Source: an uncultured bacterium (lineage in GTDB: Bacteria; Cyanobacteriota; Vampirovibrionia; Gastranaerophilales; Gastranaerophilaceae). Taken from it: DNA of 64,000 nucleotides. The DNA lies in assembly GCA_902777605.1 (NCBI GenBank), contig CACYUI010000010.1, forward strand, positions 34,065-98,064. Direction: 5' to 3'. The notes under the pieces were generated by a model. The model searched no databases, had not been told where the DNA came from, and saw only the letters and a program-made list of their open reading frames with translations. Positions 8,892 through 15,584 of the stretch are shown one piece after another (position 1 is the stretch's first letter; each line of letters starts with the position of its first letter). Made by a program: the position numbers and the translations under genes.

Positions 8892-9370
8892 GTATAAAAT
8901 TACCAAAGACAATTAAATTTGTAATAACAGATTTTGATGGAATAATTACTGATAATTGTGTTTATGTAGATTCACGGGGTGAAATGTCTAGAAAACTAAA
9001 CTTTCGTGATGTAATGGCATTTTCATTACTAAAAAAAAATGGTTATAAAATCGGCATAATATCAGGAGAAAAGAATTCAGCAATTGATATTTTAGCTAAA
9101 AAATTCCAAATTGAAGAAGTTCATCAAGATATTAGAATCAAAATAGATGTAATTAAATCAATAGTTGAAAAGTACGGTCTTTCAGAAGATGAGTTTTTAT
9201 ACATTGGCGATGATGTAAACGACTATGACTCCTTAATTTATACAAAATATAAGATTACAGTACCCGATGCCGTGCAAAAAATAAAATCAATAGAAGGGAT
9301 ACAAACAACTACCGCAAGAAGCGGTGAAGGTGCTTTTAGGGAAATTGTAGATACACTGATTTCTACTTAG
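8888..9370 (+). CDS. KdsC-type HAD phosphatase
   Basis: A 160-residue HAD phosphatase of the KdsC/C0 type. Motif I is FVITDFDGIITDN, motif II IISGEK and motif III GDDVNDYDSL. Members remove phosphate from KDO-8-phosphate or from nine-carbon analogues. Because it is translationally coupled to the NeuB-like gene, a nonulosonate 9-phosphate is the more likely substrate. The 3' end overlaps the convergent phosphodiester glycosidase gene by eight bases. Confidence 0.85.
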   Translation: MSIKLPKTIKFVITDFDGIITDNCVYVDSRGEMSRKLNFRDVMAFSLLKKNGYKIGIISGEKNSAIDILAKKFQIEEVHQDIRIKIDVIKSIVEKYGLSEDEFLYIGDDVNDYDSLIYTKYKITVPDAVQKIKSIEGIQTTTARSGEGAFREIVDTLIST

Positions 9371-10181
9371 GTTGTATTATCATAAAAGACTTTAAGGCTC
9401 TGCCTGTATCACCAGAAGACTGAGTGGAAGTTACATGAATTTTCTTGTAATCAAAAGAAGTTGAGCTTCCTCCGTCAAATGCCATCGCGCTATCTAAACC
9501 ATAGCTTTTACATAAATCTCTAGCTTCATATATGTCCATAGGATGAGCATTTGTTACGATAAATATATGCGCTTCTTGCTTACCATTATCTAAATTTTTA
9601 ATCCCTATAAGAGTCCGTGCAGTTTTGTGCAAAACAGAAGCTGATTCTCTGACTATATTACCATCTTCGTCTTTTACAATAAAGAACTCTTCTTCCAATC
9701 TCAATTGCGGTAAAAGTTGAGGTCCACCCTGAGCAGAATTAACAACTGAACACATGAAATCTACATTAGAATTGTGTTGCGCAATTTCATATTTTAATTT
9801 ACCATCACAGTCTAAAATCCTGAATTCAGTACGATTTAAAATCTTTTGTAAATTTTGCCTTAATACAGGATTAGACATCAAATTTTCATTAAAAATAGGA
9901 TCTTCTGACATTTGTGAATCATTAATTATATAGGAAATAGTCTTTTGGTTTTGGGGATCGAAAAAACCTGTATTAATAGTTAATAAAGAGTTTCCTTTAT
10001 TATGGGCTTCTTTATTTGTTATTAAAGATGGTGACGAAACAAACTTAATTTGTTTTTTCATTTTATCACCACTTAAAGTAATATGGTAAATTCCGTCTGA
10101 GTAGTCAACATCAATGGGAGAAGCTATTATGACCATTGCAGTTGTAAATAAAATAAAAAATAAAACGAATATTCTTTTCAT
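9363..10181 (-). CDS. exported phosphodiester glycosidase family protein (NAGPA/DUF2233)
   Basis: A 272-residue protein with a signal peptide or anchor (RIFVLFFILFTTAMVIIAS). The conserved pieces of the phosphodiester glycosidase family are present: INTGFFDP, a Gly-Gly-Pro segment, ARTLIGI, and FDGGSSTS near the C-terminus. Members cleave GlcNAc-phosphodiester-type linkages; the bacterial role is mostly unknown and probably lies in envelope polysaccharide metabolism. It is two bases from the LptF/G gene and probably in one operon with it and lptB. Confidence 0.85.
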   Translation of the reverse strand: MKRIFVLFFILFTTAMVIIASPIDVDYSDGIYHITLSGDKMKKQIKFVSSPSLITNKEAHNKGNSLLTINTGFFDPQNQKTISYIINDSQMSEDPIFNENLMSNPVLRQNLQKILNRTEFRILDCDGKLKYEIAQHNSNVDFMCSVVNSAQGGPQLLPQLRLEEEFFIVKDEDGNIVRESASVLHKTARTLIGIKNLDNGKQEAHIFIVTNAHPMDIYEARDLCKSYGLDSAMAFDGGSSTSFDYKKIHVTSTQSSGDTGRALKSFMIIQPK

Positions 10182-10182
10182 A

Positions 10183-11307
10183 TTATAGATCCTTAGATTT
10201 GTAAAACATAATAATAGCAGCTAAAAATGCTAAAGGTGGAAATGAAGCTGTAAGTATTGGCAGCATAACACCTTTTTCGGCTAATAAATCAAAAAACGGC
10301 AGCGTTATATAATATACAAATATACAACCAATAGCTATTGTAAAACCTATCAACCTTTGTTCTCTGGGCTTACTAAAACCTAACAGACAACCCATAACTG
10401 CTAGCAATACACAAACAAATGGGTGAAAAAATCTTTGATAATATTTATTTAATAAAAGTCTATAGTCTTCATCCAAATTTTTGTGATTTAAAAGTTTGAC
10501 ATATGCATGTAAATCCTTATTTGTTATATCTCTATCACGCTTTGTTGAATTAATCATAATGGTGTATGCGTCATTTGCATCATTTCCTTCAAGAATATCA
10601 ATTCTGTCATATGTTCCTATTTGATGAAAAATGCCGTCATCATTAACATCATAGGAAATAACATCATTTAAAACCCAACTTGGATCACCATTTTTATTTT
10701 GCCCCTTATATCCTTTCTTGGCAACAAGAATATTTGATAAACCGTGCAAATCGTCATAAACATGCTGCGCAAAATTCATAACAATAATATCATTCATTTC
10801 TTTATCCAAAAATTTTGAAACAATAACAGCTTGCTTAGGATGATTATTTTCATCTTTAGTAGTATAAATATATTGAGTTAATACATTCTGCCCTTTTATT
10901 TCATGCAATTTCTGACAAGAATAAGGAATCCACTTATCATAAGTCAAAAAGCATAAATAAGTAACTATTAAACTTAATACAAGCAACGGCCTTAATATAC
11001 GCGAAAAAGACATACCGACTGCCCTAAATATAGTCAATTCTGAGTCTTTACTCAATTTGTCAAATGTAAAGAGTGAACCGAGAAGAAGTCCTACCGGGAA
11101 AGCCTTTCCAAAAATTTTCGGAAGTTCATAAATAAGCACTAAAACACCTGTTTTTAATGTATATTCACCAGCTAAAATCTTTTGTATTGTATTCAATAAC
11201 ATTTCCGGTGCAATCCATACTATAGTAAATAAAAGTATGGCAACAATTGTAGTCAACAGCACCTGTTTAAAAATATATCTATCATATACAGTAAAGAACT
11301 TATTCAT
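10183..11307 (-). CDS. LPS export permease LptF/LptG family
   Basis: The inner-membrane permease half of the lipopolysaccharide transporter. It has 374 residues with the family layout: two N-terminal transmembrane helices (YIFKQVLLTTIVAILLFTIVW and the IYELPKIFGKAFPVGLLLG region), a third helix near residue 110, a large periplasmic beta-jellyroll domain, and three C-terminal helices. Only one permease gene is present; it could be LptF or LptG, or it could act as a homodimer. It directly follows lptB, its ATPase partner. Confidence 0.9.
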   Translation of the reverse strand: MNKFFTVYDRYIFKQVLLTTIVAILLFTIVWIAPEMLLNTIQKILAGEYTLKTGVLVLIYELPKIFGKAFPVGLLLGSLFTFDKLSKDSELTIFRAVGMSFSRILRPLLVLSLIVTYLCFLTYDKWIPYSCQKLHEIKGQNVLTQYIYTTKDENNHPKQAVIVSKFLDKEMNDIIVMNFAQHVYDDLHGLSNILVAKKGYKGQNKNGDPSWVLNDVISYDVNDDGIFHQIGTYDRIDILEGNDANDAYTIMINSTKRDRDITNKDLHAYVKLLNHKNLDEDYRLLLNKYYQRFFHPFVCVLLAVMGCLLGFSKPREQRLIGFTIAIGCIFVYYITLPFFDLLAEKGVMLPILTASFPPLAFLAAIIMFYKSKDL

Positions 11308-11308
11308 A

Positions 11309-12034
11309 CTAAAGTTTAAAGTCCTTTCCTAAATAAAATTCTTTTGCTACCGGATCGTTGGCAACATCTTCACTCTTACCTTCAATTTTAATTTTCCCGT
11401 CAAAAATTACATACGCTCTATCTGTAATTGATAAAGTTGCTTTTGGGTTATGGTCGGTAATCAAGACACCTATACCTTTTTCCTCCGATATCTTTCTGAT
11501 ATTATCTTTAATATCCCCAATTGCAATAGGGTCAATACCTGCAAATGGTTCATCCAAAAGAATAAAATCCGGACTGGCAGCAAGAGCTCTGGCAATTTCA
11601 ACACGGCGACGCTCACCGCCAGACAAGGCAATCGCAGGATATTTTCTGAGTCTTTCTACTCCGAATTCATTTAATAATTCTTCAAGCTTCTCCTTTTTTT
11701 CATCAACAGAGAGCTTTTCATTCATTTCAAGCACAAGCTGCAAATTTTCTTCAACAGTTAACTTTCTAAAAATGGAATTTTCTTGAGGGAGATATCCAAT
11801 ACCGGCTTTTGCCCTCAAGTTCATAGGCCAAGATGTAATATCCTGCCCTTCTATATAAACTTTGCCGGAATTAGGCTTTATTAAACCTACAATCATATAA
11901 AATGTTGTAGTTTTACCGGCACCATTGGGTCCTAAAAGACAAACAACTTCGCCTTTGTCCATGTAAAAGCTAATGTCGTTTACAACACTTCTATCACCGT
12001 ATATCTTAATTAAATTTTTCGCCTCAATTCTCAT
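11309..12034 (-). CDS. lptB: LPS export ABC transporter ATPase
   Basis: The cytoplasmic ATPase that powers lipopolysaccharide extraction. It shows Walker A LLGPNGAGKTT, the Q-loop in YLPQENSIFRKLTV, the signature LSGGERRRVEIARAL, Walker B FILLDEPFAGIDP and the switch His in ITDHN. From the ATG at 12034 it is 241 residues, the normal length; GGGGA lies upstream, and the longer frame adds an unrelated leader. The gene order lptB then lptF/G matches many Gram-negative genomes. Confidence 0.95.
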   Translation of the reverse strand: MRIEAKNLIKIYGDRSVVNDISFYMDKGEVVCLLGPNGAGKTTTFYMIVGLIKPNSGKVYIEGQDITSWPMNLRAKAGIGYLPQENSIFRKLTVEENLQLVLEMNEKLSVDEKKEKLEELLNEFGVERLRKYPAIALSGGERRRVEIARALAASPDFILLDEPFAGIDPIAIGDIKDNIRKISEEKGIGVLITDHNPKATLSITDRAYVIFDGKIKIEGKSEDVANDPVAKEFYLGKDFKL

Positions 12035-12120
12035 AAAAACATCCCCATAAACTGTATTATATATATTACTACAAAATAGAAACACATGAAATTAAGTAAC
12101 AATATTTTATCAATTGTAAA

Positions 12121-12187
12121 CTTTTGTTACAAAAGGCTCATTAAAAGAGCAATTTGTAGAAGAACAAATACTTTATTAATATGTAAG
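12121..12187 (+). promoter_or_regulatory. palindromic box plus GCAATTT-N11-ATACTTTA promoter-like motif
   Basis: A perfect palindrome, CTTTTG-TTA-CAAAAG (12121-12135), precedes GCAATTT (12149) and, 19 bases further on, an ATACTTTATTAATATGTAAG element (12168-12187). The same bipartite arrangement with identical spacing occurs at three other places in the window. A sigma-70 reading (TTGTAG-17-TAATAT) is also possible here. It precedes the Met-rich protein gene. Confidence 0.6.
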
Positions 12188-12225
12188 GTAAAAAAAGGTT
12201 AGTTTTGATTAACGTAGGAGGGCTT

Positions 12226-13167
12226 ATGGCACCAGGTTACGGCATATCGGGAATAGGAGCATTCGGTCTTGAACCAAGCGGAGCATATGGAGATTATTCA
12301 TCAATGATGGGAATGTCACCGTACGGTACTGGTATGATAGGCATGTCACCTTTGATGGGAATGTCACCAATGATGGGCATGGGAATGATGGGTATGAGTC
12401 CTGCATTTATGGGTCAAATGGCAGAATTCCAAAAACAAATGGCAGAACTTCAACATCAACAAGAAAAATCGCAATTAAATCATGCTACTGATATGCATTC
12501 ATTAATCCAACAAGCAGAAGTAAATCAACTATCTGCTCACGACAGAGCAATTTTTGAAAAAGCAATGGTAGACGGAGACATAAAGGAAGGGGTTAGGACA
12601 CTTGCTAATGTTATTAGAACAGGTGATCAAGATGCTATCTGTGAACAATATGATAAATTAAAAATGAGCATATATACAAAATATAGTGATTATTTTCAAG
12701 GTGCTAACGGTAATAAGAATGCATTTGCAAATGTAAACAATTTAATCAGAACATTATATGCACAAATTGTAACTGCTCAATCAGGTCAAGTCGCAGATTT
12801 GGAAAACGATATAAAAGCGTATGGCGAAACAGCATTTATGCACGGCTTTAATACCGGTTTCTTGGGCAAAAAGGGACACAATGAAAAATATTCTGAAGAA
12901 ACAGTTAATTACCTGTTTGGAACAAGAATAAATGATAAAGGAAGTAAAGACCGAACTGTTAAAATAGGCAATTACATCGGAAAAGGTGTAGAAGGTTTAG
13001 GAGCCGGATTAGCAGGTGGAGCCGCAGCAATCGCCACGGTACTTGGAACCAAGTTATTAACAGGTATGAACATAGGTGCGTCAATGAAGGGATTAAAAAA
13101 CTGGGGAAGAATCGGCTTAGCACTAGGCCTAGGTGCTGATATATTATGGCAAATGTCAAGAGATTAA
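12226..13167 (+). CDS. Met-rich repeat protein with C-terminal membrane segments, unknown function
   Basis: From the ATG at 12226 (AGGAGG just upstream) it encodes 313 residues; a TTG seven codons earlier is less likely. The N-terminal 60 residues are Gly/Met-rich with repeated MGMSP units. A glutamine-rich coiled-coil segment follows (about residues 60-100), then an alpha-helical middle. Two Gly/Ala-rich hydrophobic helices near the C-terminus (about 245-268 and 285-303) look membrane-inserting. I do not recognise the family. No signal peptide is seen, so any export would be through a non-Sec route. Confidence 0.7.
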   Translation: MAPGYGISGIGAFGLEPSGAYGDYSSMMGMSPYGTGMIGMSPLMGMSPMMGMGMMGMSPAFMGQMAEFQKQMAELQHQQEKSQLNHATDMHSLIQQAEVNQLSAHDRAIFEKAMVDGDIKEGVRTLANVIRTGDQDAICEQYDKLKMSIYTKYSDYFQGANGNKNAFANVNNLIRTLYAQIVTAQSGQVADLENDIKAYGETAFMHGFNTGFLGKKGHNEKYSEETVNYLFGTRINDKGSKDRTVKIGNYIGKGVEGLGAGLAGGAAAIATVLGTKLLTGMNIGASMKGLKNWGRIGLALGLGADILWQMSRD

Positions 13168-13188
13168 CCTAATTTACCTATATATAAA

Positions 13189-13216
13189 AAACCGACTTTA
13201 AAGAGTCGGTTTTTTA
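13189..13216 (+). terminator. Rho-independent terminator
   Basis: The stem ACCGACTTT / AAAGAGTCGGT-like pairing (13191-13210) is followed by TTTTT. It ends the Met-rich protein gene. Confidence 0.85.
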
Positions 13217-13224
13217 GTTTAGAC

Positions 13225-13252
13225 TTGACAATCAGTCTTGATATCATATTAT
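13225..13252 (+). promoter_or_regulatory. sigma-70 promoter of tRNA-Gln
   Basis: TTGACA (13225-13230) and TATTAT (13247-13252) are separated by 16 bases and end 11 bases before the tRNA. Confidence 0.75.
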
Positions 13253-13263
13253 AGAACATGCAA

Positions 13264-13336
13264 TGGGACGTCGCCAAGTGGTAAGGCAGCTGGTTTTGGT
13301 CCAGCCATCTCGGAGGTTCGAATCCTTCCGTCCCAG
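13264..13336 (+). tRNA. tRNA-Gln (anticodon TTG)
   Basis: A complete cloverleaf: the acceptor stem pairs TGGGACG with CGTCCCA, the discriminator is G, the anticodon loop TTTTGGT reads UUG, and the T-arm contains GGTTCGAATCC. The CCA end is not encoded. The last 16 bases of the tRNA are repeated at 13559-13574 as part of a 92-bp direct repeat. Confidence 0.95.
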
Positions 13337-13412
13337 AATTTTAAGACCCGCAAGGGTCTTTTTTATTTGGGAGGATGAGAACCTCCACTAAGCGAAGCTG
13401 AGTCAGGTTCGA
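13321..13412 (+). repeat. direct repeat copy 1, including tRNA-Gln 3' end and terminator
   Basis: The 92 bp begins inside the tRNA T-arm, covers its 3' end and its terminator (stem AAGACCC / GGGTCTT, 13343-13360), and ends in a short downstream hairpin region. Copy 2 is at 13559-13649 and nearly identical. Confidence 0.9.
13343..13364 (+). terminator. terminator of tRNA-Gln
   Basis: The stem AAGACCC / GGGTCTT with a four-base loop is followed by a T-run. It is duplicated at about 13580-13600. Confidence 0.8.
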
Positions 13413-13500
13413 ACGCGAGTGAGCTGAGGCTGGAGAGCTTTTGCCGAGTGATAAAACACGAAGGCAAAACTCGAAATTGCCGTTAAATGCGAACGAGCAA
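13407..13500 (+). repeat. dispersed structured repeat, copy A
   Basis: A hairpin arm pair, GAGCTTTTGCC (13435-13445) and GGCAAAACTC (13463-13472), is followed by ATTGCCGTTAAATGCGAACG. A diverged copy lies at about 63411-63512 with compensatory changes in the stem. Confidence 0.75.
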
Positions 13501-13555
13501 GAGTGATAAAACACGAAGGCAAAACTCGAAATTGCCGTTAAATGCGAACGAGCAA
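13446..13555 (+). repeat. tandem repeat, 2 x 55 bp
   Basis: Two identical adjacent 55-bp units (13446-13500 and 13501-13555) each contain the right half of the dispersed repeat. The open frames across this region are not genes. The whole 13337-13935 spacer contains only these repeats, three TGTCCG words near 13763-13800, and an inverted pair ATTTCTGTC / GACAGAAAT near 13823-13873. Confidence 0.9.
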
Positions 13556-13558
13556 GAC

Positions 13559-13649
13559 AATCCTTCCGTCCCAGAATTTTAAGACCCGCAAGGGTCTTTT
13601 TATTTGGGAGGATGAGAACCTCCACTAAGCGAAGCTGAGTCAGATTCGA
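13559..13649 (+). repeat. direct repeat copy 2 (tRNA-Gln 3' end duplicate)
   Basis: This is a duplicate of 13321-13412 with one T fewer in the T-run and one G-to-A change. It carries a 16-base pseudo 3' end of tRNA-Gln and a second copy of the terminator, and has no tRNA 5' part. Confidence 0.9.
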
Positions 13650-13935
13650 GTACCTTTTTTCAGGACTTTTGGTTGGAAGGGGTAAATATATTTAATCGGA
13701 TAAAGTGCCAAGTTTAGTAAATCTTAGCGATTTATTAAGGTCGGAAATAGGTTGAGTATAATTGTCCGAAATGTCCGATTTCAGTAATAAGAATGTCCGC
13801 TAAATGACTTTTGAGAAGGTAAATTTCTGTCTCAAATACCTATAAAATCTAAATCAAGACAAAGGACAGAAATAGGTAATTTGAAATATTTGGTGCGTAT
13901 AAACACACCTACATGTTATATTTTTATATTTATGG

Positions 13936-14928
13936 TTATTGGTAAATGTCAGGTCGTATTGTGCGTGCTTGCTCATCAATTTCTTGTTTAGTACCAAAAT
14001 ACATTTTGTATTCTTTTGTATTACCATTTTCATCTTTATTATCATTGTATCTGAAAAATTCTTTATAATAATTAATACCTTCTTCTACTGAAAATGTTTT
14101 GCTTAACCAAGCATCTACAATAACTGCATTTTTACCCCATGTAGAAGGATTTGTAGTATCAGCATTTTCATCTAAACCTATTACACAAAATGCGTGTTCC
14201 GGGCGTGGCATAAATGGATATTTACCTTCTTCATCTTCTCGGATTTCAATATTATCAATTTCCGCTAATGATATAACTTCACTTCTAACACCTTGTTGTG
14301 TAAAACTGTTTTTTAGCATTTCTGCTCTTTCTTCACATCTAATATTAATACCATTACCATTATCTAATTTTGTCGATTTTTGTTGTAGTTCTTCAATGCT
14401 TATTTTACCTGCTTGATAATCTTCTATGTATTGTGCTAGACCTGTGAATTGAGGATTTGATTTAAGTTTTTCTATTTTTTCTTTATCGTTACCATATCTT
14501 ATTAAATATTCGGCTAAATCAGTATAATATGTAGAAGATTCTGCTTTTGGGTTTTCTTCGTTAAATTTTTGAATTGCAGATTCACCAAGATTAATATTAT
14601 CGTGATATTCGTCAGCTTCTTCGGCTTGAATTTGTTTATCACTAAAAGACTTTAAAGCATTATTAACCATATCTACAATTCTAGTCCAACATTCTTTAGT
14701 AAATTTAATAACTGTTCCCACTTGAACAGTTAAATTATTTTGTTGGTTTTGTTTTTGGTTTTTATTTGCTACTTCATAATTAGAAGAATTATTTGCCTCA
14801 TTCAAAACTTGATCCCAAATGCTACCCATTTGTTTACATTCTGCCTCAGAAAGACCAAGTTCATTTCTGATACTTGTTGCAAGATTTGTATTTACAATAA
14901 AATGTCCGTCTATTCTGCCGTCAGGCAT
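13936..14928 (-). CDS. transglutaminase-like cysteine protein with sigma-28-type promoter
   Basis: From the second ATG (14928; GAGGT at suitable distance) it encodes 330 residues. No signal peptide or membrane helix is present. The C-terminal half shows the transglutaminase core: Cys198 in RCEERAEMLKNSF, followed by QQGVRSEV, His245 in PEHAFCVIGLD and Asp272 in AVIVDAW. This is the expected Cys-His-Asp order with the 'C..xA..L......G(I/V)' signature. The N-terminal half is helical and Asn/Gln-rich. The promoter is a near-perfect flagellar sigma-28 site. Substrate and role are unknown; a secreted effector is one inference. It lies in the most accessory-looking part of the window. Confidence 0.72.
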   Translation of the reverse strand: MPDGRIDGHFIVNTNLATSIRNELGLSEAECKQMGSIWDQVLNEANNSSNYEVANKNQKQNQQNNLTVQVGTVIKFTKECWTRIVDMVNNALKSFSDKQIQAEEADEYHDNINLGESAIQKFNEENPKAESSTYYTDLAEYLIRYGNDKEKIEKLKSNPQFTGLAQYIEDYQAGKISIEELQQKSTKLDNGNGINIRCEERAEMLKNSFTQQGVRSEVISLAEIDNIEIREDEEGKYPFMPRPEHAFCVIGLDENADTTNPSTWGKNAVIVDAWLSKTFSVEEGINYYKEFFRYNDNKDENGNTKEYKMYFGTKQEIDEQARTIRPDIYQ

Positions 14929-14954
14929 AGTCATACCTCAATTCTTTAACATAT

Positions 14955-14981
14955 ATATCGGTATTTCTTCAAAAAACTTTA
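14955..14981 (-). promoter_or_regulatory. sigma-28 (FliA/SigD) promoter
   Basis: On the minus strand TAAAGTTT (14981-14974) and ACCGATAT (14962-14955) are 11 bases apart. This matches the flagellar sigma-28 consensus TAAAGTTT-N11-GCCGATAA/T with one mismatch. An ATGTAACAATT box (14995-15005) lies upstream, as at the second such promoter at 35513. Confidence 0.82.
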
Positions 14982-15040
14982 ATGATTTAGGATAAATTGT
15001 TACATTTGGAGAATAATTATTACAATCTGAGATTGAGCCT

Positions 15041-15137
15041 GTAGGTTGGGGTTTCTACCCCAACAATAACTTTTATTGTAAAATCAACATATGAATTACA
15101 AAAGAGTAAGTAGGTTGGGTGAAACCCAACAATAACT
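15041..15137 (+). repeat. pair of REP-like hairpins
   Basis: Two related hairpins, each GTAGGTTGGG...CCCAACAATAACTT, lie at about 15041-15073 and 15109-15136. They directly flank the 3' end of the RAYT remnant, the arrangement expected for REP sequences and their cognate transposase. Confidence 0.75.
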
Positions 15138-15146
15138 TAATTATTA

Positions 15147-15582
15147 TCATTCGTAATCTAATTTATTTATATCGTACTTATTTTCAAAATTGCACCAATC
15201 CTTTTCATAATATCCATCTTCAACAAATTTATTAAATGATGAATATTGCCAATCTTTTGGTGCAATATTATAATGCTTCATCGGATTGTAATGTATATAA
15301 TCAATATGTTTGTTCAAATCCTCTTCGTTAATTATTGTATGTTCAAAATATCTTCTCTGCCAAATACTTTTTTCACCCTTACTTTTTCTACTATCTGATT
15401 CATAATAATCAGGTATTTGTGAAATATCAAAATCAATCAAAAATTTCGTTTTATATTTTTTATAATATCCGGATATTCTTTTATACTGCCTGTCTTTAAT
15501 AACATATGAATATGATTTTTAATACACAAATTGCCACTATATCAAATTTATATTTTTGTTTTGTCTGTTTTATTGCATATCT
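15147..15582 (-). pseudogene. REP-associated tyrosine transposase (RAYT) remnant
   Basis: The C-terminal 97 residues form an open frame with the RAYT signature SIWQRRYFEHTI...DLNKHIDYIHYNPMKH. Upstream, in another frame, one can read FDIVAICVLKNHIHMLLK, which contains the HUH-type His-x-His of the IS200-like fold, up to KRNF where a stop and a frameshift in a T-run occur (about 15437). A further frame change lies near 15575. The N-terminus and catalytic Tyr region are therefore disrupted and the gene is dead. It abuts a truncated acyltransferase on the opposite strand. Confidence 0.8.
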
Positions 15583-15584
15583 TA

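Noticed and set aside
13446..13555. Possible CRISPR array
   Set aside because: Only two directly adjacent identical 55-bp units without unique spacers, and no cas gene.
13341..13625. A 94-residue minus-strand open frame across the tRNA-Gln repeats
   Set aside because: It is composed entirely of repeated DNA including the terminators, has no ribosome site, and its sequence simply mirrors the duplication.
13854..14045. A small minus-strand frame overlapping the end of the transglutaminase-like gene
   Set aside because: It overlaps the real stop region, has low-complexity composition and no start signal.
15147..15440. An intact small transposase
   Set aside because: The matching RAYT sequence continues upstream in other frames, so this is the tail of a broken gene.
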